A stretch of 11,464 nucleotides of DNA from Cellulomonadaceae bacterium (GCA_031282935.1 JAITCS010000111.1:1-11464), one strand, 5' to 3'. Counted from the first letter of the stretch, positions 1 through 5,901 are shown. Numbers and translations: made by a program. Notes: a model not told the origin generated them from the letters alone.

Positions 1-1
1 C

Positions 2-397
2 GAAACTGTGGTGCTTGATGTGCCGCGCCCTGCCGCCTGGACTCCGGCCATCAAAGCGCTGCTCGCCGACGCCAACATCATATACCTGCTGGTGCAGACC
101 AGCTTACCGGCGGCGGCGGGGGCGCTGGCGGTCGCGGCGGCCGTATCGGAACTCTCCACGCGACGACGCGGGCCCAGGTGCGAGTTGGTGGTGCAGGGCG
201 CGAAAGGCTCGAACACCCACAAAACCGAGATCGCCGAGTTGGTGGGGTGGCCAGTGGCCGGGTTCTACCGGCCCGAGCGGGATTTGAGCACCCGTATTGA
301 GGTGGGAGCCGGGCCAATCGGACTCTCATCCGGGCGGTATCGGCGCTCGAAATTAGCCAAGGTTGGGTTGGAATTAGCGCAAAGAATGGCGGTGTAA
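2..397 (+). CDS. ssd: Ssd/CpaE-like protein of the tad locus, C-terminal part (5' truncated)
   Basis: The reading frame is open to the left edge, so only the last 131 residues are present and the true start lies outside the window. It reads ETVVLDVPRP near its beginning, which matches the strand-loop after the Walker B region of MinD/ParA-like CpaE homologues (V-D-x-P-R). LADANIIYLLV follows, then an alternating Ala-rich helix, and near the end ELVGWPVAGFYRPERDL, the usual 'L-G-x-P-V-x-G' segment of these proteins. The family is the actinobacterial CpaE homologue often named septum-site determining protein (Rv3660c type), thought to position or regulate the Tad machine at the inner membrane. 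The stop codon is one base before the tadA start, so the two genes are translationally linked. The ATPase P-loop would lie upstream and cannot be checked. Function is inferred from context and partial similarity. Confidence 0.8.
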   Translation, partial: ETVVLDVPRPAAWTPAIKALLADANIIYLLVQTSLPAAAGALAVAAAVSELSTRRRGPRCELVVQGAKGSNTHKTEIAELVGWPVAGFYRPERDLSTRIEVGAGPIGLSSGRYRRSKLAKVGLELAQRMAV

Positions 398-398
398 C

Positions 399-1643
399 AT
401 GTCCGTTGCGGTTAACACTCAGGTGCTGGCCGGTATTCGGTCCTCGCTCACGGAACGCGAACTAGGTGGCGGTTTGCAGGGAAACGGCCCGTCGCACAGC
501 GGCGCCCGGTCGCACAATAACTCGGGAGCGCGCGGCAATTCAAGACAGGCCCGGCTAAACATCGGCAGCCCGGAGATCGAAACGGCCCTAGCGGCCTCCG
601 GGCGCGTGTTCGGCACCGACTCGATGCGCGACATCGCGTTAGCCGCCCGCGCCGAAATCACTGGGGCCGGGCCGCTCCAATATTGGCTGGAGCAGCCGGG
701 GGTCACGGACGTGCTGGTGAACGGCGCCGATCAGGTGTGGGTGGAGCAGCACGGCCAGTTGCGGGCGGTCGAGGCCGCGTTGGGGTCGCAATCGGCGGTG
801 CGGGCGTTGGCGGTGCGGCTGGCGGCATTGGCTGGACAGCGGTTGGACGACGCCGCTCCGATCTGCGACGGCGTGCTGCCCGACGGCACTCGGTTTCACG
901 CGGTTTTGCCGCCGATCAGTGCGGGCGGGGCCACTATTTCGCTGCGGGTTTTGCGGCAGAAGTTGTTCTCGTTGGCCGAGTTGGTTTCCCGCAACATGGT
1001 GCCCAAAGCGTGGGAGCCGCTGTTGCGGGGCCTGGTCGCGGGGCGGGCCAACATCCTGATCGCCGGGGGAACTGGTTCGGGCAAAACCACCCTGCTGGCC
1101 GCTTTGCTGGGGGCTTCCGCACAAGGGGAACGGCTGGTGACCGTTGAAGAGGCTCAGGAGTTGGCGCCCGAGATGGCACACCACATTTCGTTGGTCAGCC
1201 GCCGCGCCAACGTTGAAGGCGCCGGGGAGATAAGCCTCGCCGACCTAGTGCGAACTGCGCTGCGAATGCGCCCGGACAGGCTGGTGCTTGGGGAGTGTCG
1301 CGGCTCAGAGGTGCGCGAGGTTTTGCAGGCCATGAACACCGGACATGACGGCAGTATGACCACGCTGCACGCCAACAATGCCGCCGCCGTGCCCGCCCGC
1401 CTGGAAGCGCTTGGCGCGTTAGCGGGCATGCCAAGGGAAGCTCTCGCTGTCCACACCGTAACAGCCGTGGACATCATCTTGCAGGTGCGCCGCGCCGCCG
1501 GGGTGCGAACCTTGTGCGAAATCGGGGTGCCCGCGCTTTCCGACGGTGTGCTGCGCACCGAGGTAGTGGCGACTTGGCAACCGCCTGGGCCACCCCAATA
1601 TTTCGCCGGTTGGCGCGAGCTGGAGCAAAGGTGGGTGCCATGA
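399..1643 (+). CDS. tadA: TadA/CpaF-family secretion ATPase
   Basis: This 414-residue protein is a hexameric type II/IV secretion ATPase of the TadA/CpaF branch, expected on the cytoplasmic face where ATP hydrolysis powers Flp pilus assembly. Visible motifs are Walker A GGTGSGKTT (residues 223-231), a Walker B-like RLVLGE with the presumed catalytic Glu299 (294-299), GECRGSE just after it, and the His box TTLHANN (321-327). The N-terminal domain contains GVTDVLVNGADQVWVE, typical of this family. Residues about 20-52 are Gly/Ser/Asn/Arg-rich and look disordered, a poorly conserved insert before the folded part. The ATG is preceded by GGCGGTG with a short spacer, one base after the ssd stop. 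Downstream it overlaps tadB by ATGA. The closest family is the actinobacterial helicase/secretion-neighbourhood ATPase. Assignment is firm. Confidence 0.96.
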   Translation: MSVAVNTQVLAGIRSSLTERELGGGLQGNGPSHSGARSHNNSGARGNSRQARLNIGSPEIETALAASGRVFGTDSMRDIALAARAEITGAGPLQYWLEQPGVTDVLVNGADQVWVEQHGQLRAVEAALGSQSAVRALAVRLAALAGQRLDDAAPICDGVLPDGTRFHAVLPPISAGGATISLRVLRQKLFSLAELVSRNMVPKAWEPLLRGLVAGRANILIAGGTGSGKTTLLAALLGASAQGERLVTVEEAQELAPEMAHHISLVSRRANVEGAGEISLADLVRTALRMRPDRLVLGECRGSEVREVLQAMNTGHDGSMTTLHANNAAAVPARLEALGALAGMPREALAVHTVTAVDIILQVRRAAGVRTLCEIGVPALSDGVLRTEVVATWQPPGPPQYFAGWRELEQRWVP

Positions 1644-2293
1644 TTCCCCACCTCTTAGCCGGATTAGCTGCCACCACCTTGACGCTGCTGTTGTCGCCCC
1701 AAGGCCGAGGCGCCAGAGTTCTAGGCTCGCCCTCGGGGTCAGGCCGAGTAGCCGGTTTGCGTTGGCTCGCTACGAAGAAGCAGCGGAAATCGGACAGCGC
1801 CGACGTTCGCCTGCTGCTCTCCCAAGTCGCCGCCCTGCTGCGCGCCGGGGCACCACCGGGAGCGGCTTGGCGCCGGGCCGCCGGGGTGCGCGTGGACGAG
1901 GTAGGGGTTCCCGACCCGCGAGCGCTCGCCCAGATTTTTGGGGCCCGACCAGCAGCAACGATGACAGCCGCAACTCGTCTGGCCCTCAATTTGGGAGCCC
2001 CCTTGGCGGTGGTGCTGGGCACGATTGGGCACGTGCTCACGGCTGAGGCGGAGGCTGCCGCCGAACGGGACGCAATGCTGGCCGGGCCGCAGACCACCGC
2101 GCGGGTGCTGCTGGCGTTGCCGGTTTTGGGCATGGGGATCGGTTGGCTTTTGGGGGTCAATCCGCTGAAAAACACTTTCGGCGGGGGGCTGGGCACGGTT
2201 TCGGTGGCGTTGGGCGTGGGGTTCATGGTCGCTGGACGGTGCTGGATCACCCGGATGATCGCCTCCGCTAAGGCGAGCGGGGAGGTTACCTGA
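1640..2293 (+). CDS. tadB: TadB-like inner-membrane platform protein (T2SSF domain)
   Basis: A 217-residue membrane protein of the type II secretion F (GspF/TadB) family. It forms part of the inner-membrane platform on which TadA acts. There is one membrane segment at about residues 3-18, then a cytoplasmic helical domain (LLLSQVAALLRAGAPPGAAWRRA, about 58-80) with the 'L-R-A-G-x-x-P' pattern of this family. The signature stretch AGPQTTARVLLALPVLG follows (148-164), and further membrane segments lie at about 153-173 and 184-199. I chose ATG 1640 because it forms an ATGA overlap with the tadA stop and has AAAGGTGG about six bases upstream. A longer in-frame reading starting at 1514 would only translate antisense-like sequence inside tadA. 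It pairs with TadC directly downstream. Confidence 0.9.
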   Translation: MIPHLLAGLAATTLTLLLSPQGRGARVLGSPSGSGRVAGLRWLATKKQRKSDSADVRLLLSQVAALLRAGAPPGAAWRRAAGVRVDEVGVPDPRALAQIFGARPAATMTAATRLALNLGAPLAVVLGTIGHVLTAEAEAAAERDAMLAGPQTTARVLLALPVLGMGIGWLLGVNPLKNTFGGGLGTVSVALGVGFMVAGRCWITRMIASAKASGEVT

Positions 2294-2844
2294 TGTTTTT
2301 TTGGATCTTCTGCGCTGCGGTGCTCACCGCGGTGCCGTGGTGGTTGCTGCGGGCAGAGCCGGTGGAGCGGCGCCTGTCGGTTCGCCCAGGGTTGGCCCGC
2401 GAATCCGACCCCAGTTTTTCGATTCCGATTGTGCTGGAACTGCTCGCCACCGCTTTGAGCGTGGGGGTTGCGATTCCCCGAGCTTTGGCGGCCACCGGCC
2501 AGGCCATTGGCGGGGCCACTGGCATTGACTTGAAGCGGGCGGGTCGGCGCCTTGAGTTCGGTTCTGATTGGCGCGAAGCCTGGGAGGACGCCCCACCGAG
2601 TTTTGCCATCATTTCCGACGCCCTGCGCCCAGCCTGGGAAGAAGGCGCGGCGGCGACCGACGCGTTGCGAGCGGCTGGGCAGGCGGCTCGTAGCGCGCAC
2701 CAGGACGCCGCCCGAGTGACCGCCGGAAAGTTGGGGGTGCGGCTGGTGTTGCCGCTGGGGCTTTGCCTGCTGCCCGCGTTCGTGTTGATTGGGTTGGTTC
2801 CCATGCTGTTATCGCTCGGCACGGGCTTGCTGACGGGCGGATGA
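2293..2844 (+). CDS. tadC: TadC-like inner-membrane platform protein (T2SSF domain)
   Basis: A 183-residue protein, the second platform subunit of the Tad machine and predicted partner of TadB. An N-terminal hydrophobic segment (about 2-18) leads to a cytoplasmic helical part containing LLATALSVGVAIPRALAATG (50-69). The protein ends in the hallmark KLGVRLVLPLGLCLLPAFVL (146-165) followed by a hydrophobic C-terminus. The ATG overlaps the tadB TGA by one base (TGATG), and a perfect GGAGG lies seven bases upstream, so the start is secure. It is shorter than GspF or full-length TadC of proteobacteria, but the short split form is usual for actinobacteria. It is the last gene before a 233-base leader that separates the machine genes from the pilin genes. 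Confidence 0.9.
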   Translation: MFFWIFCAAVLTAVPWWLLRAEPVERRLSVRPGLARESDPSFSIPIVLELLATALSVGVAIPRALAATGQAIGGATGIDLKRAGRRLEFGSDWREAWEDAPPSFAIISDALRPAWEEGAAATDALRAAGQAARSAHQDAARVTAGKLGVRLVLPLGLCLLPAFVLIGLVPMLLSLGTGLLTGG

Positions 2845-2892
2845 GAGTGTTGTTTCGTTCGCAAACATTTAGGCCGCTGCCCACCGGGATTT

Positions 2893-2924
2893 CGCCAGGT
2901 AAAAGGGCGCGGTGCAACCGCGCA
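2893..2924 (+). repeat. Left copy of a 32-bp inverted repeat bracketing the pilin genes
   Basis: These 32 bases match the reverse complement of 4364-4395 at 31 of 32 positions (A/T difference at the tenth base). The core is itself a hairpin: GCGCGGT (2907-2913), loop GCA, ACCGCGC (2917-2923). The sequence lies 49 bases after the tadC stop, at the start of the flp leader. It may be a REP-like element, a hairpin that stabilises or terminates the tadC transcript, or a recombination arm. The repeat is seen directly; its role is not known. Confidence 0.85.
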
Positions 2925-2935
2925 ATCGGGGTTCT

Positions 2936-2960
2936 CACGAAATCGTGTAGCGATTTTGTG
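2936..2960 (+). promoter_or_regulatory. Hairpin in the tadC-flp leader
   Basis: A 10-base stem (2936-2945 with 2951-2960, one G-U pair) closes a five-base loop TGTAG. No T-run follows, so it does not look like an intrinsic terminator. It could be a processing or stabilising hairpin that separates low-abundance platform mRNA from high-abundance pilin mRNA. Structure is read from the sequence; function is inferred. Confidence 0.5.
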
Positions 2961-2967
2961 GGGTGAG

Positions 2968-2984
2968 GGTGCAACCGCGCAGTG
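2968..2984 (+). repeat. Partial third copy of the bracket repeat
   Basis: These 17 bases (GGTGCAACCGCGCAGTG) are an exact reverse complement of 4361-4377. They share the GGTGCAACCGCGCA core with 2911-2924, 57 bases upstream. The copy lacks the left half of the hairpin stem. The leader therefore holds one full and one partial copy in direct orientation, facing one inverted copy beyond the pilin genes. Confidence 0.75.
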
Positions 2985-3006
2985 AAATGAAGGATTTGAA
3001 AGACTT

Positions 3007-3025
3007 GAATCGCAGCACGCGATTC
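3007..3025 (+). promoter_or_regulatory. Perfect 7-bp stem-loop in the flp leader
   Basis: GAATCGC (3007-3013) and GCGATTC (3019-3025) are perfect inverted arms around AGCAC. The element sits 52 bases before the pilin start codon, in the A/T-rich second half of the leader. It may be an RNA structure controlling pilin mRNA stability or a protein-binding dyad. No consensus promoter was identified confidently around it. Confidence 0.45.
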
Positions 3026-3034
3026 TTGAAAAGG

Positions 3035-3051
3035 ATTGTCAAATAGACAAT
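3035..3051 (+). promoter_or_regulatory. Dyad just upstream of the Flp ribosome-binding site
   Basis: ATTGTC (3035-3040) and GACAAT (3046-3051) are perfect inverted arms around AAATA. The dyad ends 12 bases before the AAAAGGAG ribosome-binding site at 3063-3070. Its position fits an operator or a leader hairpin that influences translation of the pilin. It is short and A/T-rich, so chance is possible. Confidence 0.35.
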
Positions 3052-3077
3052 TCAAATATATGAAAAGGAGAAATATT

Positions 3078-3266
3078 ATGGAACTCAGGGAAACCCTTGG
3101 GAACGAACCTTTCAATGTTGAGGCGGGAATGGCCACTGCCGAATACGCCGTCGCCACCATTGCGGCGGTCGGCTTCGCGGGACTGCTGATCACTTTGCTG
3201 AAATCTGACTTCGTGGCCGATTTACTGCAAAACATAATCAGCAAGGCCCTGGCAATCGTGGGGTGA
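3078..3266 (+). CDS. DUF4244-type Flp pilin precursor
   Basis: This 62-residue protein is the likely major subunit of the Flp/Tad pilus. The leader peptide ends at Gly17. The mature protein would begin MATAEYAV, with Glu at +5 and Tyr at +6, the classic prepilin peptidase site of Flp pilins (G | xxxxEY). A hydrophobic helix follows, AVATIAAVGFAGLLITLL (24-41), and the short tail ends in IVG. I chose ATG 3078 because AAAAGGAG lies seven bases upstream. A TTG start at 3036 would add 14 residues with no ribosome-binding site and would cross the dyad. Actinobacterial homologues are annotated DUF4244 (Rv3656c type). The gene is richer in A/T than the ATPase and platform genes and has its own structured leader, consistent with separate high-level expression. 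No prepilin peptidase is present in the window. Confidence 0.9.
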   Translation: MELRETLGNEPFNVEAGMATAEYAVATIAAVGFAGLLITLLKSDFVADLLQNIISKALAIVG

Positions 3267-3309
3267 TGATTACCCAAAATATCTAGGCAACTAAATCGGT
3301 GGTGAAAAG

Positions 3310-3720
3310 ATGCAACACTATAAACGGAAAATCAGCATTTCGGATTCTGAAATAAATACATTCTCGCAGTTGGTACCAGACCGAGGTGCGGTGACGGCGG
3401 AACTCGCCGTGGCACTTCCGGGGGTTGTGCTGCTTCTGCTCACCATTTTGGGCCTTGGGGCGGCGTTCGGAACCCAAATGCGGGTTTCGGATGCCGCTCG
3501 CACGGCCGCTCGCCTGTACTCAGTGAGCGCTGGGCTGGCCGACATTACTGCCGTAGCCCAACAAGTCGCCGGGCAAAGCGCAGTGGTGGAGTTACTCCCA
3601 GAGCACCCGCTGCCTGGGGAATGGGCAACGATCACCGTGCGCCGCAGCGCGAGTTTCGGCCCGGCGAATCTGGGTCCGTTGCTGTTGTCTGGCTCCGCAA
3701 CCGTCTGGCTGGAGCCATGA
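3310..3720 (+). CDS. TadE-like pseudopilin
   Basis: This 136-residue protein is a TadE-type minor pilin or pseudopilin. An unusually polar N-terminus of 26 residues ends in DRG. It is followed by AVTAELAVALPGVVLLLLTI, in which cleavage after Gly26 puts Glu31 at +5, matching TadE and Flp processing sites. The hydrophobic helix spans about 32-54. The rest is a small extracytoplasmic domain with ARTAARLYSV (62-71), the 'A-A-R-x-A-A-R' pattern common in actinobacterial TadE proteins. A GGTGGTGA ribosome-binding site (3298-3305) lies four bases before the ATG. The stop overlaps the next start by ATGA. It corresponds by position to Rv3655c of the mycobacterial locus. The first 20 residues (many Lys, Ser and Ile, A/T-rich codons) differ in base use from the body. 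Confidence 0.87.
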   Translation: MQHYKRKISISDSEINTFSQLVPDRGAVTAELAVALPGVVLLLLTILGLGAAFGTQMRVSDAARTAARLYSVSAGLADITAVAQQVAGQSAVVELLPEHPLPGEWATITVRRSASFGPANLGPLLLSGSATVWLEP

Positions 3721-4238
3721 AACCGTCGCGCAGGCTTCCGTCGCGCTGGCTTCAAGTGGTGCGAACTTTCCGGGGCAGTTCCTTGCCCAGTGCGCCAAGG
3801 TCAAGCGCTCACCCGCGAGAATGTGAGGCTCCCCTCGTTCGCGGTGTGGGCCTGGTCGCTGTGCCGCGAACGTGGGAGGCGGGATCGGGAACCGCGCTCG
3901 CGTTAGGCCTTATAGCTGTAGTGGCTTTTGTGGGCTTTGTACTGGCAAACCTCGGGTTGGCTCAGCACGTGCGCGCCCAAACTCAGACCGCCGCCGAGCT
4001 GGCCGCAATAGCGGGCGCGGCGGCCCTCAGGTCGGTGGCCGGGGACGTGGAAATCGCTTGCGCCATCGCCGCCGAAACTGTAGCGCAAAACAATGCCGTG
4101 CTGCAACAACCCTGCGTGGTAAAGGAGTACGGCCAATTCGTGGTGGTAGTGACCCGAAATCTGCCACTCCGGTTAGGCGGTGGAACAATCCAAGCCACCG
4201 CCCGCGCCGGCCCCCGCTACCCACCCCCCGCCGGTTGA
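3717..4238 (+). CDS. Helicase/secretion-neighbourhood TadE-like protein
   Basis: This 173-residue protein has one N-terminal membrane helix preceded by EAGSGTALALGLIAVVAF (54-71). An Ala-rich helix follows (AELAAIAGAAAL, 93-104). Two cysteines, Cys115 and Cys133, could form a disulfide in the exported domain. This is the pattern of the actinobacterial TadE-like family (Rv3654c type) found beside a DEAD/DEAH helicase; its role in the pilus is presumed, not known. The ATG 3717 overlaps the tadE stop, with GGAG only two bases upstream. The 56 residues before the helix are long for this family and Arg/Pro/Ser-rich, so an internal GTG start near residue 42-49 is an alternative. The stop codon lies within the first unit of a repeat cluster. 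The expected helicase is not next to it. Confidence 0.8.
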   Translation: MKPSRRLPSRWLQVVRTFRGSSLPSAPRSSAHPRECEAPLVRGVGLVAVPRTWEAGSGTALALGLIAVVAFVGFVLANLGLAQHVRAQTQTAAELAAIAGAAALRSVAGDVEIACAIAAETVAQNNAVLQQPCVVKEYGQFVVVVTRNLPLRLGGGTIQATARAGPRYPPPAG

Positions 4239-4318
4239 GCTACGAAATTGGTGGTGGTTTCGACAGTGCTCAACCAACGGGCTTAAGCCGACCCGGTGGT
4301 TGAGCCTGTCGAAACCAC
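4232..4318. repeat. Cluster of TGGTTGAGC...GAAACCAC repeats; possible end-of-operon hairpin
   Basis: A good unit lies at 4297-4318 (TGGTTGAGCCTGTCGAAACC then AC). Its inverted partner lies at 4254-4276 and differs by one bulged T. A degraded direct unit begins at 4232 and contains the TGA stop of the preceding gene. The 20-base loop contains the palindrome GGCTTAAGCC (4279-4288). A fragment, GGTTGA-CCGGT-TCAACC, lies at 4336-4352. The 22-bp stem could end the tad transcript but lacks a T-run. I recall very similar intergenic repeats in other actinobacterial genomes, but cannot verify that here. Confidence 0.75.
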
Positions 4319-4353
4319 ACCCCGCACAATCCGTAGGTTGACCGGTTCAACCA

Positions 4354-4395
4354 CCAGGTACACTGCGCGGTTGCACCGCGCCCTTATACCTGGCG
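4354..4395 (-). repeat. Right copy of the bracket inverted repeat, nested hairpin
   Basis: Positions 4364-4395 are the inverted partner of 2893-2924. This copy is more complete: outer arms CCAGGTA (4354-4360) and TACCTGG (4387-4393) enclose the inner stem GCGCGGT (4365-4371) / ACCGCGC (4375-4381) with loop TGC. It lies about 38 bases beyond the lysR stop codon on that gene's transcription path, so it could also serve as a 3' hairpin for lysR. Confidence 0.85.
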
Positions 4396-4432
4396 TAGCC
4401 AAGTTAGCAGAGGCCCTAAAAACCCGAAAAAG

Positions 4433-5341
4433 CTAGTTGAACTTGATTTCGCGGGCCTGCTTGACCAGCAAATTAGTGACAACCTGCACGCCCGGGCTGG
4501 GTTCGCGGCGATTCACGCGGTGCCGCAGGAAAAGGCGCCGGGTGCCCAACCCCGCCAGCGAGACCACCTGTATCTTGTCCTGCTGCACATTCCCGTGCAA
4601 CGCCAGCGCCGGAATCAGCGCCGCGCCCTGCCGAGCCGCCACCAGCGCCAGGGCCGAGGCGAAATCGTGCGTGGTGTGCAAAGTGTTGATCTTGGCCCCC
4701 AGCGACCGCTCCATCCGCTTAATCGCCAACTCGGAGGCAGAACCCTCCGGCCCGGAAATGAACGTGTACCCCGCCAGGTCGGAGGGCCGTTGCGGCTGCG
4801 GCTGCCCGGCTGCAATGACCACCTGCCACGGCTCTTCCAGCAGCGGCACCTCCGATGTTCCACGTGGAACAATCGAGCCCACGTCGGTGTCCCGCTCGGC
4901 CATGACGATGTCCAACTCCCCGGTGCGCAGCAGCGCCGCGCACTCTGCCGGGTCACCGTCCCTAATATCAACCACCAAACCAGGATAATTCGTGGCTATC
5001 AACGGCAGGATAGGGCCGAGCAGCCACCGGATCGCCGTCTGGAATGATCCAATGCGCACCAGCCCCGTCACGCCGTCGCCCAGGGCGGCGATTGCCTGCC
5101 GAGCTTGGACCAACTCGGCCTCGATGCGCTCGGCGGCGTCCACAAGCACCCGGCCTTCTGGCGTTAAACTAACCCCTCTTGGCGTGCGATCCAAGACCGA
5201 ACAACCCTCTTCGGCCTCCAAGCGAGCGATCTGCTGGGAAACGGCAGATGGCGTAATTCCTAGCATTTCCCCTGCTGCAAGCACACCGCCAGCGCGATGC
5301 ACCGCCAACAGAAACGACAAACGGCGAGGATCAGTGCTCAT
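4433..5341 (-). CDS. LysR-type transcriptional regulator
   Basis: This 302-residue protein has the two-domain LysR architecture. The N-terminal winged helix-turn-helix (about residues 5-65) contains AAGEMLGITPSAVSQQIARL (22-41) and the following 'T-P-x-G' turn TPEGRVLVD (60-68). A linker helix follows (70-88). The substrate-binding domain (about 92-290) starts VRIGSFQTA and includes PGLVVDIRDGDPAEC and the membrane-free hydrophobic core ALALVAARQGAALIPALAL. Length is normal. The effector cannot be deduced from the sequence. The gene is divergent from the small membrane protein gene at 5526, the usual arrangement for a LysR target. No ribosome-binding site precedes the ATG. Instead a TAGAGT box lies eight bases before it, so the mRNA may be leaderless. 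The gene converges on the tad operon, so it is not part of that unit. Confidence 0.9.
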   Translation of the reverse strand: MSTDPRRLSFLLAVHRAGGVLAAGEMLGITPSAVSQQIARLEAEEGCSVLDRTPRGVSLTPEGRVLVDAAERIEAELVQARQAIAALGDGVTGLVRIGSFQTAIRWLLGPILPLIATNYPGLVVDIRDGDPAECAALLRTGELDIVMAERDTDVGSIVPRGTSEVPLLEEPWQVVIAAGQPQPQRPSDLAGYTFISGPEGSASELAIKRMERSLGAKINTLHTTHDFASALALVAARQGAALIPALALHGNVQQDKIQVVSLAGLGTRRLFLRHRVNRREPSPGVQVVTNLLVKQAREIKFN

Positions 5342-5349
5342 AGTAAGTA

Positions 5350-5355
5350 ACTCTA
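5350..5355 (-). promoter_or_regulatory. -10 box of lysR, suggesting a leaderless mRNA
   Basis: TAGAGT read on the minus strand fits the actinobacterial TANNNT -10 pattern. Eight bases (TACTTACT) separate it from the ATG, so transcription would begin at or within a base or two of the start codon. There is no ribosome-binding site in between. No good -35 hexamer was found. Confidence 0.45.
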
Positions 5356-5365
5356 CACTATCTAT

Positions 5366-5378
5366 TGAAAATAATTCA
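5366..5378. promoter_or_regulatory. Candidate LysR operator (T-N11-A dyad)
   Basis: TGAAAATAATTCA has the T-N11-A form typical of LysR-family sites, with inverted TGAA/TTCA ends. It lies between the divergent genes, over the expected -35 area of lysR and just upstream of the candidate promoter for the small membrane gene. This suits autoregulation plus control of the neighbour. The motif is short, so confidence is low. Confidence 0.35.
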
Positions 5379-5385
5379 CTTGCGC

Positions 5386-5414
5386 TTTACGGCGAGCCTC
5401 GGGCATACTAGGCT
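5386..5414 (+). promoter_or_regulatory. Candidate promoter of the small membrane protein gene
   Basis: TTTACG (5386-5391), a 17-base spacer and TAGGCT (5409-5414) form a plausible promoter. An alternative is TTGCGC (5380-5385), 18 bases, CATACT (5404-5409). Either gives a leader of about 105 bases. The 11-base string TACTAGGCTTG here also occurs exactly at the -10 region of the phosphatase gene (6612-6622, minus strand), which supports it being a promoter element. Confidence 0.4.
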
Positions 5415-5525
5415 TGTCGGGGATTACGATTTGTTAACACTGAGAGCCAAAGGTTAGCAGTTTCGTGAACACCCCCAAAATAACACACTTGTGCTAGATG
5501 CTGAATTGAAGGAGTAAAGCGCCCT

Positions 5526-5891
5526 ATGTCTATCGAAGTTATTACCCTAGTTGCCTGGGGCGGAGTTGCTCTGGCGAGCCTCGGTCAAACCTACAGCGCC
5601 CGCAGGCCGCATAACGCGTTAGTGGTGTCAGGTCTGAATCTCGGGTTGGCCGTAGCCGCTTTGACCCTCGCTTTTTACCTGCTCGCTCCGGCTGCTATTC
5701 TCGGGGCCGTGGTCTGGCTGTTCATCGGCCTGCGCACCTACCCCCACCCGATTGAAGCCGTTCCCAACCAGAGCGAGAATGAGCCAATCCACCCGCTGTT
5801 GGTGAGTTCGGCCGCCGCAGATTCTTGGTCCTCCGTGGCTGGGCAGGGCGGTTCGATGGGCTTTGGCTCAATGACCCGCCTCGCGGCCTAA
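5526..5891 (+). CDS. Small membrane protein of unknown function
   Basis: I do not recognise this 121-residue protein. It has three likely membrane segments: about 4-20, 31-50 (ALVVSGLNLGLAVAALTLAF, a strongly hydrophobic run) and 54-70. A short basic loop, YSARRPHN (23-30), separates the first two and by the positive-inside rule should be cytoplasmic. The last 50 residues are polar, rich in Ser, Asn, Glu and Pro, and look disordered, ending in a Gly/Ser/Met patch. GAAGGAG lies at 5508-5514, 11 bases before the ATG, a little far but usable. It is divergent from lysR, with a T-N11-A site between them, so it may be the regulator's target. No catalytic motif is visible. The ORF has normal high-GC codon use, which supports it as real. 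Confidence 0.72.
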   Translation: MSIEVITLVAWGGVALASLGQTYSARRPHNALVVSGLNLGLAVAALTLAFYLLAPAAILGAVVWLFIGLRTYPHPIEAVPNQSENEPIHPLLVSSAAADSWSSVAGQGGSMGFGSMTRLAA

Positions 5892-5901
5892 GTTCGTTAT
5901 A

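Noticed and set aside
639..1184. 181-residue minus-strand frame opposite tadA
   Set aside because: Composition is typical of a reversed coding strand and tadA is certain here.
1474..2700. 408-residue open frame on the minus strand opposite tadB/tadC
   Set aside because: High-GC antisense shadow rich in Arg, Pro, Ser and Ala with no domain pattern; the plus-strand genes have clear motifs and linked starts.
2763..2966. 67-residue plus-strand frame starting inside tadC and ending in the leader
   Set aside because: Its C-terminal half is encoded by the repeat hairpins; no start signal and out of frame with tadC.
3026..3062. Sigma-70-type promoter directly before flp (TTGAAA or TTGTCA with TATATG)
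   Set aside because: Spacings are wrong (25 and 15 bases) and transcription would begin almost at the ribosome-binding site.
2609..3277. 222-residue minus-strand frame across tadC, leader and flp
   Set aside because: It covers two genes on the other strand plus a repeat region, and shows no recognisable domain.
4232..4395. Possible CRISPR array
   Set aside because: Repeat units are few, alternate in orientation and have irregular spacing, and no cas gene is present.
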